DNA from: Carallia brachiata
Lineage: Eukaryota > Streptophyta > Magnoliopsida > Malpighiales > Rhizophoraceae
Assembly: GCA_021464245.1 (NCBI GenBank)
Contig: JADCRB010000005.1
Coordinates: 3,261,704 to 3,325,703 of the forward strand
Direction: 5' to 3'
DNA length: 64,000 nt
Below the pieces are notes generated by a model, which ran no database searches, was not told where the DNA came from, and saw only the letters and a list, made by a program, of their open reading frames with translations. The position numbers and the translations under genes are program-made. Below, piece after piece: positions 25,776 to 37,469 of this stretch. Position 1 is the first letter of the stretch. The number at the start of each line of letters is the position of its first letter.

Positions 25776-28700
25776 ATGGCACGCAAGAAGATCAGAGAGT
25801 ATGATTCAAAGAGATTGTTGAAGGAGCACTTCAAGAGGCTTGCTGGGTATGAATTGCCCATTAAATCTGCACAGGTATGCCCTTTTTTTTTTCTATATTT
25901 TAGTTGTCAAGTTCTCGAATCTTTGTCTGTTTCTTTTTTTAGGCCACAGATACTTTGTTTCGTATGCCATTCTAATTTAGATTTGAGTGGGTTTGTTGAA
26001 AATGCTCATTAGGAAATAAGATCATGCCAATGTTGGCTTCTGGATTAGTGGATTTGTTGAAATTCCTTGATTGTATTTACAGTAGCTTAAATTAGATTGT
26101 TGGCATATCTGAATAATTTAGATTTCTAATGGAGGCTGAAATCAATCTGTTAGTATGAATCTTGAAAATGATATTGATTAGTAATGCATCTGTAGGATGT
26201 TAGAATCATTAAGTTGGTGCTGTACTGGAATTTGTTCTACCTATGTGGCTGTTCCTATGGTGGAAGCACTGGATCTCCCGATCTGCTTTGTTAGCTATGT
26301 AGCAATTATATTTGATAGTCAGTGTTTGTATGTATTCTATAGGTCACTCAAGCAACTGATTTCGATGAGCTAGAAGAGAGAACCCTGGCTTTTATCAGGG
26401 AAACTGGTGGTGAAGCCTGACATGTTATTTGGGAAGCGTGGGAAGAGCGGTCTTGTGGCCTTGAATCTAGATCTTGCTCAAGTTGCTAAGTTTGTGAAGG
26501 AGCGTCTTGGCAAGGAGGTAAGATGTTTTAGTTTTTATAATTTCCCTTTTCTTTTTCTGAATGTCATCTATACTTATGGAATAATAGCTTAGTTTTTTTG
26601 GAAGCTTTCAGCTTTCAGTTAAACTTATCCTTGTTGATTAACAGGTAGAGATGGGAGGATGTAAAGGACCCATAACAACCTTCATTGTCGAGCCCTTCAT
26701 CCCCCATGATGAAGAGTTTTACCTTAATATTGTGTCAGAGCGACTTGGGTGCAGCATAAGCTTTTCGAATGTGGAGGAATTGAAATTGAAGAGAATTGGG
26801 ATAAGGTACTGTTTAAGCTGATGTTTTTACTTATAGTTTACTCTTGAGTTGTTTCTAATATTAAATCTCTTTCTTTTTATGTTGTCTTGATATATCATTT
26901 AACATTGAAACTGATTTTTGTACTTTATCTAGGTGAAAACAATTTTTCTCCCTACAGGGGTATCGTTTACATCAGAATTATGTGCTCCACTCGTTGCAAC
27001 CCTTGCCTTGGAGGTAATTTCTGCTTACTCAAGGATAGCGGATTGATTTGCATGTTTGTTATGGCTAATGCTTTTTTTTTTTCAAATAAACTTAGTGGCT
27101 TGTTAACCTTTGCAGTAAATTGAATAAAAACAGATAAATAAACTTCTGACCTGATTTTGCCTTAGGCACACACGAAAGGATGATATACAAATTTTCAGTT
27201 ACACAATTGAGTTTGTTGAATTCGATGTTCATAATTGTGCATGGTGAGGTTTGGTGTAACGGTAAGGTTACTCCATTATGACATAGAAATAGGTTCAAGT
27301 TGCAGAAACACCCTCAATGTAAAAACAGGGTAAGGCTGGCTACCTGTAACATTCCCTCAAACCTCACCATGTGGAGCCTTGTAAACTAGGATGGCTTTTT
27401 TTTTTTTTTTTTTAATGTTCATATGTGCCTGTGTCCGTTGGGTTTTTCTTGTAGAGTTGAAATCATTTACATGGAGTTTTTTTTTTATTCTTTTTAATTT
27501 TATTCAGGTGAGGTCAAAAATTGAGGAGTTTATTAAAGTGGTTTATTCTCTCTTTCAAGGTATGCAAATGCCCTTGAACTATTTGTGGCTAGTTGGCATG
27601 CTGATGTAACTTTTAAGCTATGATGATCTTCTGTTAACCTTTGAAGTTTGTATGAGCCAGATCTTGACTTCACATTCCTAGAGATGAATCCTTTCACATT
27701 GGTTGATGGAAAGCCCTATCCATTGGATATGAGAGGCGAGCTAGATGACACTGCCGCTTTCAAGAACTTCAAGAAGTACTTCTCATTTGCTTACATTATC
27801 TTCCATTTTCCCCTTTTGTTGGTTATTTAATTATTCTAGTAAAAGCAGAATTTTTTCATCCTAGTTTACCAACTTTGTACCGTTTCTCCTTTCTTATTTC
27901 CTTAATGGCTTTCTACTTGTAGGTGGGGCAACATTGAATTCCCACTGCCATTTGGAAGAGTAATGAGCGCTACTGAAAGCTTTATTCATGGACTTGATGA
28001 AAAGGTACAGTTTGCATTGATAACATATCCAGAGGTGTTGTTTTGCATGCTACCACAGTCTACGCCTTTCTAGATCTCTAATATCATAAACATACAATTT
28101 GAAGATTTTTTGATGGGATGATTTGAATGTCAAAGATATGCTACTCCGCAGGGTTCTTAGAAAATACTGGCATCGTGTTTAATATTGAAGTAGCAAAACC
28201 TAAGTTTTTACTCAGATGATTGACATCCATGATTTCGAGAATGGTTGGTAAACCACATTTAAATAACTAGACCCATAAGAATTTTACAAATTTTTGCAGA
28301 CAAGTGCATCCTTGAAGTTCACAGTTCTAAATCCAAAGGGAAGAATTTGGACCATGGTTGCTGGTGGAGGTGCAAGTGTCATTTATGCTGATACAGTATG
28401 TAATTCTTTTTTTGTGTGCAGAATTTGCATGTGATTGAAAACCCCGTCATTCTTTATTTGTCATCTCCGTTTTCTCTGGGATTGTAGTATGTTGATTATT
28501 GCCTCATAGGTTGGAGATCTTGGGTATGCATCTGAGCTTGGGAACTATGCAGAATACAGTGGGCTCCCAATGAAGAAGAAGTATTGCAGTATGCCAGAGT
28601 TGTAATTGATGTAAGGACCACTTTTTCCTATTGTCATGTTGCCATCTTGCATATTGTATCATGCCTAGGAAATATGACTTTCTTATATGATGCCTCCGGT

Positions 28701-29592
28701 AGGAGCTCATTATAAAGAAACATTATTAAAGGTTTTGGCATGAACATAGTCTCAAGAATTTAGCCATGGATTTCTTCTCAGCTAACCCTGATATATTTTT
28801 CCAGTGTGCAACTTCTGATCCTGATGGTCAAAAGAGAGCCCTTTTGATTGGAGGAGGAATTGCTAACTTCACTGATGTTGCTGCTACATTTAATGGCATC
28901 ATTCGTGCTTTGAAGGAGAAGGTAAATCTGAGATGATCAGGCCTTTTGCTTTCCGTAGTCCTTGTAATCTCATGATAAGGACAGTAATGCTATGCAAAGT
29001 TACACCAGTTTATGATCAACAAAGAATGGTGGGCTTCTTGGTCTAAGCCAGGATGGCCACCACTGAGGACTTTTTAAGTTCTTGGCAGGGGCTTGGCTGG
29101 GGTTCGAACCTTGCATACCATTAAATAGTTTAAGCTTTCATTGTGGACTCTCTGTATTCTCGACTCCATTGAAATACATGAAGGAAGAATAGAAAGTGCC
29201 ATCATGGAACCTACATAGATAGAGCTGACACTAAACTGCTGCAATCTGTGTTTCCTTTGCGTTTTACCAGGAGTCCAAGCTTAAAGCAGCAAGGATGCAC
29301 ATATATGTTAGGAGAGGAGGCCCCAACTACCAGAAAGGCCTTGCAAAAATGAGGACACTTGGGGAGGAAATTGGGATCCCGATTGAGGTTTGTCATGTCT
29401 TCCAAACTTTTACTTGGATTGCTTATAAGCTTCATGTATCTGTAAGAAAGAGTAAGCTGCAACACCTTAAGAAAGATTCTGAATTGAAATTTCTTGTCTT
29501 CCTTTGGTGTTGATTTACAGGTTTATGGGCCTGAAGCAACAATGACTGGAATATGCAAACAGGCAATCGAGAATATCACTGTAGCTGCATAA
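25776..29592 (+). CDS. ACLA: ATP-citrate lyase subunit A (three small frameshifts)
   Basis: Subunit A of the cytosolic ATP-citrate lyase, which with ACLB makes acetyl-CoA from citrate for waxes, flavonoids and sterols. Twelve coding exons: 25776-25874, 26343-26517, 26645-26805, 26933-27013, 27508-27559, 27661-27775, 27923-28004, 28300-28395, 28510-28610, 28805-28921, 29271-29387 and 29521-29592. A 5' UTR intron is likely (25492-25766). Corrected for indels they give 423 residues, the normal length, from [20 protein letters not shown] to [16 protein letters not shown]; the glycine loop [13 protein letters not shown] and [14 protein letters not shown] are present. Exon 2 lacks two bases in a GA run (about 26375-26382), exon 3 one G (about 26766), exon 9 one G (about 28561-28564). 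Every splice site is intact and no substitution creates a stop. Either assembly errors or a very young pseudogene. Confidence 0.93.
27245..27410 (+). mobile_element. Au-type SINE in ACLA intron 4, nearly full length
   Basis: Starts GAGGTTTGGTGTAACGGTAA (A-box region), continues with CATAGAAATAGGTTCAAGTT (B-box region), 'GCAGAAACACCCTC', 'GGGTAAGGCTGGCTACCTGT', 'CCCTCAAACCTCACCATGTG' and 'GGATGGC', ending in a run of T. This order and the T tail are diagnostic of the plant Au SINE. It lies in sense orientation inside the 494-bp intron. Confidence 0.8.
29020..29145 (-). mobile_element. Possible tRNA-derived SINE relic in ACLA intron 10
   Basis: On the minus strand GCAAGGTTCGAACCCCAGCC is a good tRNA-type B box, followed by CCTGCCAAGAACTT and TCCTCAGTGGTGGCCATCC. 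A convincing A box was not found and the boundaries are unclear, so this is tentative. Confidence 0.35.
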
Positions 29593-29790
29593 GTTCATTG
29601 ACCCTGATCAGAGATCAACCTGCTTGTGTCTGTAATCTTTCCCTTCCCCAATTCTCACGGAACTATTGAGGGTTCATTAGATTAGTATCATTTTCATTGT
29701 ACTTGAAACAATGCAAAAGTAGATTTGTTGCTGCTCGCCATCAATAATCATTATTACAATAAATACAAAAGTGTAACCTTACTTCTTTGA
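29593..29790 (+). other. ACLA 3' untranslated region
   Basis: Follows the ACLA stop codon. An AATAAA signal at 29758-29763 is a likely polyadenylation signal. Confidence 0.5.
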
Positions 29791-29799
29791 ACTGCTTTT

Positions 29800-30590
29800 C
29801 CGCATTTAGCAGTAATTACATTTCATGGCCTATTGTTTTCAGATAGCTAGGGCTATAAACTAACCAACACATTCACGGACTCAGCTAGATAAGAGTTTTC
29901 TGGAAATCTAATATAAAGCTCGTTTAACAAAAAAAAGGACTTCAGCAATGATAGGCTTCCTTTGTTTAATTAAGTGAACATTTGGATTTAAAGTTGTGTA
30001 AAAATCGTTCTATACACTCATTAAATAACTTATTTCAGTGTGCCATTAGAACCGAGAAGACACAAACTCTAGAGCCGGATCCCACCTTCCCACGTTTCTG
30101 GGTTGCAGAACTTGGCACTTGGTCTGCAATAACTAGGAAGAGATTAGGAAATTTTGAAGCTTATAGACTCTACTTTGACTTTTAATAGAGTTAAGGGAGG
30201 AAATAGAAATGATTCATAGTAACCTGTAGGTATAGTTTAACTGGTTTCCGAATATTACGTTCAAATGGAAGTTTAAGATTAACCTCACCTCCTGCTAATC
30301 TCTCTCTAATCTCTCTCGCCTTGTATATGTATGAACATAAGGTATATTCATTCGACAAAGTGTCATGTATGAGTAATGTTGCGTCATTTACATGCGATAA
30401 TTTTGCCTATTTTGTCGAATACATAATCTTTATCTCCTTGCAAGAGGACGAACATATCATCATAATTTAAGAATATTTGGGAAGCAAGGATTTGCGGCAC
30501 AATGTGATACTTTTGTTGGCACTCTGATTCAAAACAAGTATAATCCGAACATCAAAGATTTGTGGGGCAGCAATGTCTAGTCCATGTTTG
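29800..30590. other. Intergenic region downstream of ACLA
   Basis: No gene is recognised. The plus-strand open frame at 29982-30185 has no known motif; it may belong to the decayed retroelement that follows. Confidence 0.4.
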
Positions 30591-30594
30591 TCTT

Positions 30595-30905
30595 CGTTTG
30601 CTGTCTTTATGGGTTTAAACAAGCCTCCCGCACTTTGTTTAAAAACCTCTCTGATGCTCTAGTCTTTCTGGGAATTTTTGGGTTTTAATTTAAACAGCCA
30701 CCATGATTTTATCGATAGGTCATAGTGTTCTGCTTACTTTATGGTGATGATAAATTTTTTTACTAGTAATTCTACTGATTTTATTGAATCTCTTGTCAAC
30801 TTTGTACAGCAGTGATCCGGTCTTATGAATTTAGACTAGCTTTCATTGTTTTCTTGGCATTGAAGCCTCTTATACAAGAGATGATTTGTCTCGAGAAACC
30901 ATTCA
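30595..30905 (+). mobile_element. Ty1/copia reverse transcriptase relic
   Basis: The translation 'CLYGFKQASRTLFKNLSDAL' corresponds to the conserved copia RT phrase 'SLYGLKQA.R.WF..L', and 'LLYGDDKFF' (with frame change) to the catalytic 'VYVDD' box, in the right order and spacing. Then 'SNSTDFIESLVNF' and a 'FLALKPL' / FLGIEA-like phrase follow. Many stops and shifts show it is dead. No LTRs were found. Confidence 0.6.
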
Positions 30906-31714
30906 ATTTTAGAAAATTAAACTGTTGAGGGTGGAAAGACCAATTAAGCAAAGAAAGGTATCAATCCACTTACCATCGACGAAAGCAGTCACAATCCTTA
31001 CAAATGCTCTATGGATTTATACAATGTTAATCAAACTGTTACTCATTTCACTTAGGAATTCAAAGCCTCGATACTGTTAGCGACTTGTTTGGTCACTTTT
31101 CTTACTGGAAGAAAATCTACAAGAGACAATTATGGAAGATGAAAGCTTCTATGGGCCATCTAAATTACTGGGCTTACCATATGTTCACAGGTACTGATTT
31201 TTTTTCTCATTGGATAGTTGGATGAAGATTTAGACCGAGAGTTAGAAATGACAAAACCCAACAACTCAATCATACTAGACAGCTCATGACTTCATGATTT
31301 GCATGAAAAGAAAAAATTATAAAATAATAAATATTTGTAACTCATAGTCAAAGCCTAAAAATCAGTATAAACAAAAGCCACAAACGACCCCAAACAAACC
31401 AAAAGCCTAAAAGAAAAAAAAACAAGCACTAAACACAAACGAGCTTGCAACTAACCAGTCCCAAAAGCCGAATAGAAGCCGCCCACAGGATGCGGGGCCA
31501 ACCTAACCCTACACAGTTCCGCAGTCTCTCCCCAAAATAGGGAGGGCGGGCACCGACTAACACCGGTAAGAGCCCCTCCATCATTAGACAGCAACACGCC
31601 AACAAGACTAGCACAAAACAAACAAATCTGCCTGAACCACCACCAGATTCACAGGAAGCACTGTGAGACAAACAGAATTGGCAAGCCATAATGATTTTTT
31701 ATCTTGAGATTTGT

Positions 31715-31855
31715 TCCAATTGAAACAATAATTAATTGATATTTTTAAAATGAATATTAATATTTTTGAAATACTTATTATTTTTATATTTCAAAAATAT
31801 CAATCGTTATTTCAAAAATAACAATTATAATTTCACCCAAAATATTTTTCAATAC
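31715..31855. repeat. Dispersed AT-rich repeat, family D copy 1
   Basis: Contains TTGATATTTTTAAAATGAAT, then ATTTCAAAAATATCAAT, then TTTCAAAAATAACAATTATA followed by ATTTCACCCAAAATAT. The same succession occurs at 46895-47030. The TTTTAAAAT / TTTCAAAAATATC parts form inverted pairs, suggesting a short MITE. Confidence 0.45.
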
Positions 31856-32085
31856 AAAAATATTGAAATATGTAATGACCCTCTTTATAAAATTCACACC
31901 ACTTTTGTTGAGAGGTAATTCTCAGTTGATGTCACAATATTTTACTGTCACACAAAACTTTAAAAAGCACCAACAGACTTCCCAATTTTTAGCATCTCAA
32001 TTATTTGAATACAATAATATTAATAATTTTTATAATAAAATTAATAATTTTTATAATAAATTTAATAATTTTTTGAAAATATATT

Positions 32086-32091
<6 letters not shown>

Positions 32092-32123
<32 letters not shown>

Positions 32124-32124
32124 T
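32092..32124 (+). repeat. (TTA)n microsatellite, about 11 copies
   Basis: Perfect TTA repeat just downstream (3') of the minus-strand F-box/kelch gene. Confidence 0.9.
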
Positions 32125-32216
32125 TACAAATGTTATAATTTCCGTTGCAAAAATTATTAAGTTTGTTTCGTTCAAAATACCAACCGAAACGTAAAAAATC
32201 TCCGCCAAAAGTTTTC

Positions 32217-33345
32217 TCAACTTAAAAAAGTGGTCTCCTTGACAGCAAACTTGCAATTCTGAGACGTCATGGCCCTATGCAAATCGCCCAACCCCACATT
32301 CGAGCACGTAAAGACCAAACTTTTGGCCAATGGAGATTCATTTCTTGTCAAAACATTGTTGAAAATGCTCCAATTACAAGTTCCTCCGTGTACAAATTCG
32401 CATAGGACTATTTCTTCGGGAGCTGAAGCATTGTTTATGTAGACAAAGTTACCCATAAAGTTCACATATATCGACCACATGCTAGAAATTTCTAACTTTA
32501 AATTCAGCCTTTCCAAAAATTGCTTTGGCATGACTCCTATCTCTTTGATTACCTTAAACGACTCGCAGTTTAACTCCCAAAGTTTCAAGCTACTGATCAA
32601 ACTTCCATTGGAAAATCCAATAAAGGAGCTACGAATGCTTGTGTCAGGCCGCAAACGGTACGGTCCATACCATGCTTTGGTAGCCGGATCGAAGGAGTAG
32701 GTGATTCCCGTGCTCTTCTCCGCCACATACATTTTATGGGAATCAACCGTCACTAAGAGCCACTTGGAGGCGGCCACATCCCTGAAAAGCGCGGCCATGA
32801 TGTTGCTCCTATCCCACGTGCACATCTTCAAGTCGTACATTTCCACTGCCAAAGGATCGTCTTCGTTATCACACCCGCCGCCAGCAATGATCAGACGCTT
32901 CCCAACAAAGCCAACGATTGGATCAGCTCTCCAGGGGACATAGGGGTCCACGTGGTGCCAAGTGAGGTGGAGTAGGCCCAACGAGAACGAGGACTTGAAT
33001 GGGGGAAAACGTGCAAAGAAGCGTGGAATGAGATGATCGGAGGGTGGAGCTGTACTTTACAGTGGGCTCGATCTGGACGTGGAGCCAGAGACCTGATCGT
33101 GGGTCATAAGCGTGAGTGGCTGTGGAATAGGGGTGTTGGGTTCGATGGCTGTGGAGGAGGAGCCATGGCATGATCTTGTTGTGGCAGCGGAGCGAAGTGG
33201 AGACAGCGCGGTTCCAGGACTTGGCAACCTGAAAAGAAGGAACAAGGTCGATGAGAGGCACGTACGTAAATATGGACTCTAACACATCTCCATAAATCTT
33301 TGTTATGTCTTCCGCTTGCACAGCCTCTGTGTCTTGCTTTGACAT
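32217..33345 (-). CDS. F-box/kelch-repeat protein, At1g23390-like (one frameshift)
   Basis: Likely substrate-recognition subunit of an SCF-type E3 ubiquitin ligase. The gene is intronless. The N-terminal open piece (33345 to about 33000) starts MSKQDTEAVQ and holds the F-box core 'GDVLESIFTYVPLIDLVPSF' then 'VAKSWNRAVSTSLR'; 'THAYDPRSGLWL' follows. The second piece (32981-32217) holds the beta-propeller part: 'KRLIIAGGGCDNEDDPLAVE' plus 'MYDL' and 'TGITYSFDPATKAWYGPY'. The two are out of frame by one base because of an extra C (G on the plus strand) in the run at 33001-33005; skipping one base gives a 375-residue protein whose 'SPFKSSFSLGLLHLTWHHVD' junction is continuous. The upstream ATG at 33468 is less likely because lysine runs precede the conserved region. 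A degenerate partial copy lies at 39345-40160. Assembly error or a fresh frameshift are both possible. Confidence 0.85.
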
Positions 33346-33699
33346 TGTCAGTAGGATTTTTTTTTTTTTTTGGTTCTTGGGGAAACAATTGCCGAAGTTT
33401 TGTTCATGGTGCAGAGCTTCCTTTGCTTTGTATAGAGGCAGAGCGCGATAGGCCCGAGTGGAACGCAATGGATCTTTATGAGGACTTTGTTAGCTTCCCA
33501 AAGTTGTGGAATGGAAAATTTTTCACTCCATACGATTTCTCCATATAATTTCTTCATATTTAGTATTAAAGTACAACTAATTATCAAGTTAGTGTAATTA
33601 TATTGATATTATATTGATACATTATTTAATATTAATATAAAATGATAAGATATATTTATTTTTATTATTTTAAATTTTATTAATATAATTATACTATAA

Positions 33700-33975
33700 G
33701 GTCCGTTTGTTTGTTGTCAAATAACTTATTTTTATAAAATATTTACAGGAAAAAATGTTTCTAGTAAAAATAATAATTTTTCCTTATCACTTATTTAAAG
33801 TACAGTTTATATTTTTTTCAAAAAATAACATCAGTTCAAAAAAAAAAATTATTTTCTCTGAAAACTTCAAAATTTGCTCTAAATCTTTCGTTGTAAAATA
33901 TTTTACGTCAAGTAAATACTAAAAAATGAAAAAAAAAATTTCTTATAAAATATTTTCATGCAAACAAATACACCC
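33700..33975. mobile_element. TIR element with GGTCCGTTTGTTT ends, family E copy 1
   Basis: The left end AAGGTCCGTTTGTTTG and the right end CAAACAAATACACCCTT are inverted repeats with few mismatches. The interior (TAAAATATTTACAGG, CCTTATCACTTATTTAAAGT, GTAAAATATTTTACG) also occurs, in the opposite orientation, in the copy at 43830-44113. Confidence 0.7.
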
Positions 33976-34489
33976 TTAAATTAACAATTAATTACACTTA
34001 ATTTTTCGTATGAAAAAATTATATTAAAAAATTATATGGATCTGTATCCACGTCCGTTGAATAATTTTGTGCAGAACATCATTGAAGAAAAAAAAAATGA
34101 AAGTGGGATATTCTGGCGCATGCACTTCCTTTATCTTCCTCGTTGAAAGTGAGATTATGCATAGAAACAAAATATAGAAGCTGGTTAGGTGGGTTTGTTC
34201 ATAATATCGAAATTTCTACGGTATTTGCTGCTAAAGTTGGAGTTGTTTTTTAGAGTTTAGACTTTGCATTGCGAGAGGCCTTTCCAAAGGTGAGTGTTGA
34301 CTTTTTTTTTTTTTTTTACTGAAATAAGTAGTTATCATTAATTAGAAAGATCTATACATAAGATATAACATAAAGTTTTAGGGGGTTGTCGATCCAGTTT
34401 AGAGAACATATTTCTAATCTTGATTGACTCGCAGTCTAATCTGTCGTTAAGTTGGTATTTCTAAAAATGAAAGTACATGAGCAATTAAT

Positions 34490-34760
34490 TGAACTACTAA
34501 GAATGAAGCATATGTCGTTGAGGATAGGGGAAGCATCCCAAGGTCAATTCTCAGTGACATCTTGTATTGCGTCAACTACCTGTTTAGAGTCCGTTTCAAT
34601 GGCAATCCCTGCCGTTCCAATTAACCTTGCAAGGAGGGTAACATGCAGTACGGCGGAGACCTCGGCCGTGAATGGATTTCTGGTGTTGACTTGGACACAT
34701 CAAAAGCAGAACAAGGTCAATAAGAGGCCCGTAAGCAATGGAGCTTGCGTATCTCCGTTT
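34490..34760 (-). mobile_element. LINE RNase H-like domain relic
   Basis: The minus strand reads 'VQVNTRNPFTAEVSAVLHVT' then 'LLARLIGTAGIAIETDSKQV' and 'VDAIQ', typical of the RNase H-like C-terminal domain of plant LINE proteins (consensus 'AE..A...GL.LA...G...V..ESDS..VV.AI'). After one shift it continues 'PWDASPILNDI'. The copy is isolated, broken and lies close to the F-box gene. A small host gene with this domain is an alternative but would need an intact frame. Confidence 0.6.
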
Positions 34761-34799
34761 CAATTTTTTTTTTAAATTTCCTAAATCCTTTAAAAAAAT

Positions 34800-37199
34800 G
34801 AAACCAGCATTTACGACGTATGCTCTGTCTCCCTTCTGCTCGACTTGTAATTTTGTCGAACATAAAAATCATCGATTTGACACTTGGTCACTTGGTTGCT
34901 GCAAGTGACACTTTTTAAATTATTGCACTAATTAATTTATTAATTATATTTTTAATTAATTAATTTAATAATTAATTAACAACTGTCCAAGCCAATTATG
35001 TCTGAACAATTGTGTTTCAAGCCAATTAGCGGTCTGATCTATTATGTCCCAACCTTAACTTTCTCAACAGAATTTTATAAGTTAAAATCTTAAATTAGTA
35101 CTTAATATTTAGATTAATATCTAATTATAAGTACAATATTATTTTTATAAAATCGATTCTCAATATTTTTATTTTAAAATAATTTAATATTTTTTTATTA
35201 ATTAACTGTTTAATTTATTAAAAAGTCGTTGTCTATTTGTCCTATTATTAAATCACTTTTTAATAGGATATAATGTTATTAAAAATATGATATTATGATA
35301 TTTTATTTTATTTTTTTCATTTTTTCTTTCATTTTTTGAAAAAATAGAGAAAAATTGAAAAAATTAGGAAAAAATATTACGCTACTATATTTTTAATAAT
35401 ATGACATCCTATTAAGAAGTAATTTGATGGCATGACAAGTAAATGGTTACTCTTTAGTAAATTAAACAGTAAGATAACAGATAAGTACTGAATTATTATA
35501 TAGTGAAAATATTGAAGACCAATTTTACAAAAAGAAAACATTGTGTTTATAATTAAATATTAGCTCAAACGTTAAGTATCAATTTAAAATTTTAGCCTAT
35601 TTTATATAAGGATTCATACTAATTAAATTTTATTTTTAACAAATCACAATCAATACCAATAATACTCCATATACATTCATCTCTTCTATCTTGATTTCAT
35701 ATCTGCATAAGTGCAATCAATGACCTCATTTTATTTTGAAAGAAAATTCGTACAGTAATTGAAATGCGAATATTGTCCTAAAGATAGAAACTTTTTGATA
35801 CACAACCTAAAGTGGTTCTACAGATTCCTGTATTCAAATTTTGTTTTTGCAACATTTGGACTCTTCAAAATATAGTTTATTTATTAAACTCTAACAAATT
35901 CATTCATGCAAATGTTAGTTAGATTGTAAGTGTGAAAAAATAGACCCACCATACCTGTATGGGAAGATTCAAATCCAAGTTTATTTAGTCATAAATATCT
36001 GATACTCTGTCAAGAAATCATTTAAACCAAAAATTTAACCTGTTTAGTGAATCCAAAATATGAATTATATGTTAAATTTTAACATAAATAATTTAAAATT
36101 TAATAACTCAAATATAAATTTATTATCACCCGAGATGGCAGTCAGATAGTTATTCGACGTGTCTCCATCTGTCACGGTTTTGGTTCGAACCCTGATGCTG
36201 TAAAATTCTTCTGCTCTAATTACTTGAGATTTGATAGGAGCGCGATTACTCGTTCAAGATTTATTAATACTATGACTAGACATAGACAATGCCTATTGGG
36301 TCTAACGATACTCGGATGATATGTATGTCCCTTAGAGGTGATTAAATAAGAGTCAAATAAATAAAAGTTATTCTGATTTCAATTCACATATCTTATAACC
36401 GTCATGCTTACAATAAATTTTTTTCTATTCATATATATTTATATATATATATATGATTCTAAAAAGCCTCATTCGAATAAAAACAGTTTGAGTATGATCC
36501 TGTTTTAAGTATTTTTATCTAGTATTTAAATGCAAATTTTGAACGGCGTTGATCATAATGATTCATTCGTCGCGGGCGGGGGGCTACGTTGTTATGTTGT
36601 TGTTAAGGCAGGAAAAGGATAAAAGGAAAGGAAAAGGCGACACAATATATTGGCGATCGTAAAACGCTGCCATGCTCTCTTGTTGAATTAGAATATTATT
36701 TTTTTTTGTTAATTTTTAGTATTTAAACATCATATTATTAATTTAGTTTGAATTCTATAAGATTTCTCATAAGGAAGCGCTTCTAACTATTTTTTTTATA
36801 TGTAAAACTCAAGACCAAAATCTTATTTAAAGAAAATTGAATTTTTCTTATTCGGATCAATAATCATTGCTATTGAATTAAGGATACCACTGCGTGACTG
36901 TCATGTTAGGGAGTTTCCGTAATTATTATATATAACGTGATATAAAAATTATACAACATTATAAACCAATTAAAAAAATTATGACATGTTATAAGTAATT
37001 ATACGACGTGTAATTAATTATTAAAAATTAAAAGTTTTTAAAAATTTTTTGTTATGACGTATCAGAAGAAAGTATATGACATATAATTATTTATTAAAAA
37101 TTAAAAAAAATTTACAAATTATATGATTTCTTCTATTATATATATATATATAATTACAAAAACTTTTTAAAAGTAAAGCCATTTAGAATTTTCTTTGAA
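34800..37199. other. AT-rich gene-free region
   Basis: No gene seen. Long AT-rich inverted or repetitive stretches occur at about 35100-35560 (TTTTAATAGGATA and TCCTATTAAGAAG around 35270 and 35405 face each other). A SINE-like stretch is listed separately at 36130-36200. Confidence 0.5.
36130..36200 (+). mobile_element. Possible tRNA-derived SINE fragment
   Basis: CCCGAGATGGCAGTCAGATAG could be an eroded A-box region, and GTCACGGTTTTGGTTCGAAC followed by CCTGATG contains a perfect B box (GGTTCGAACCC). The spacing is suitable for a tRNA-like head. No tRNA cloverleaf forms, so it is not a tRNA gene. Confidence 0.4.
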
Positions 37200-37460
37200 T
37201 TAAAATGTTATGGGGTCAAATAATCTTCTTGGTGGATTGACAAGATCAGCTTTCTTTGGTTTTACTGGAATAGAACCAGAACCAAGCATAAGAGACTTGT
37301 CATAGATTTTGTCTGTGGAGAGGATCCCAGGAAGCGACAAAACAGTCGGATCAAAGTCAGATAATCGCATCAGCCGACATCATTCACCAAGAAGAATTCA
37401 AACAAAGCCAGGATGCAGAATAATCCACCTTTTGTCCTCGACGCAGAGCTCGTTGATTTA
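37200..37460 (-). pseudogene. Unidentified protein-coding remnant
   Basis: An uninterrupted minus-strand frame from the ATG at 37370 to the TAA at 37200 gives 56 residues of well-mixed composition: MRLSDFDPTVLSLPGILSTD, then KIYDKSLMLGSGSIPVKPKK, then ADLVNPPRRLFDPITF. In the same frame upstream, past two stops, 'INELCVEDKRWIILHPGFV' reads equally naturally. The composition is quite unlike the surrounding low-complexity translations, so this looks like the decayed C-terminal part of a real gene or of a mobile-element protein. I do not recognise the family. Confidence 0.35.
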
Positions 37461-37469
37461 AGAATTTAT

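Noticed and set aside
36130..36200. Possible tRNA gene because of a perfect GGTTCGAACCC B box.
   Set aside because: No acceptor-stem pairing, no anticodon arm and a poor A box; better explained as a SINE remnant.
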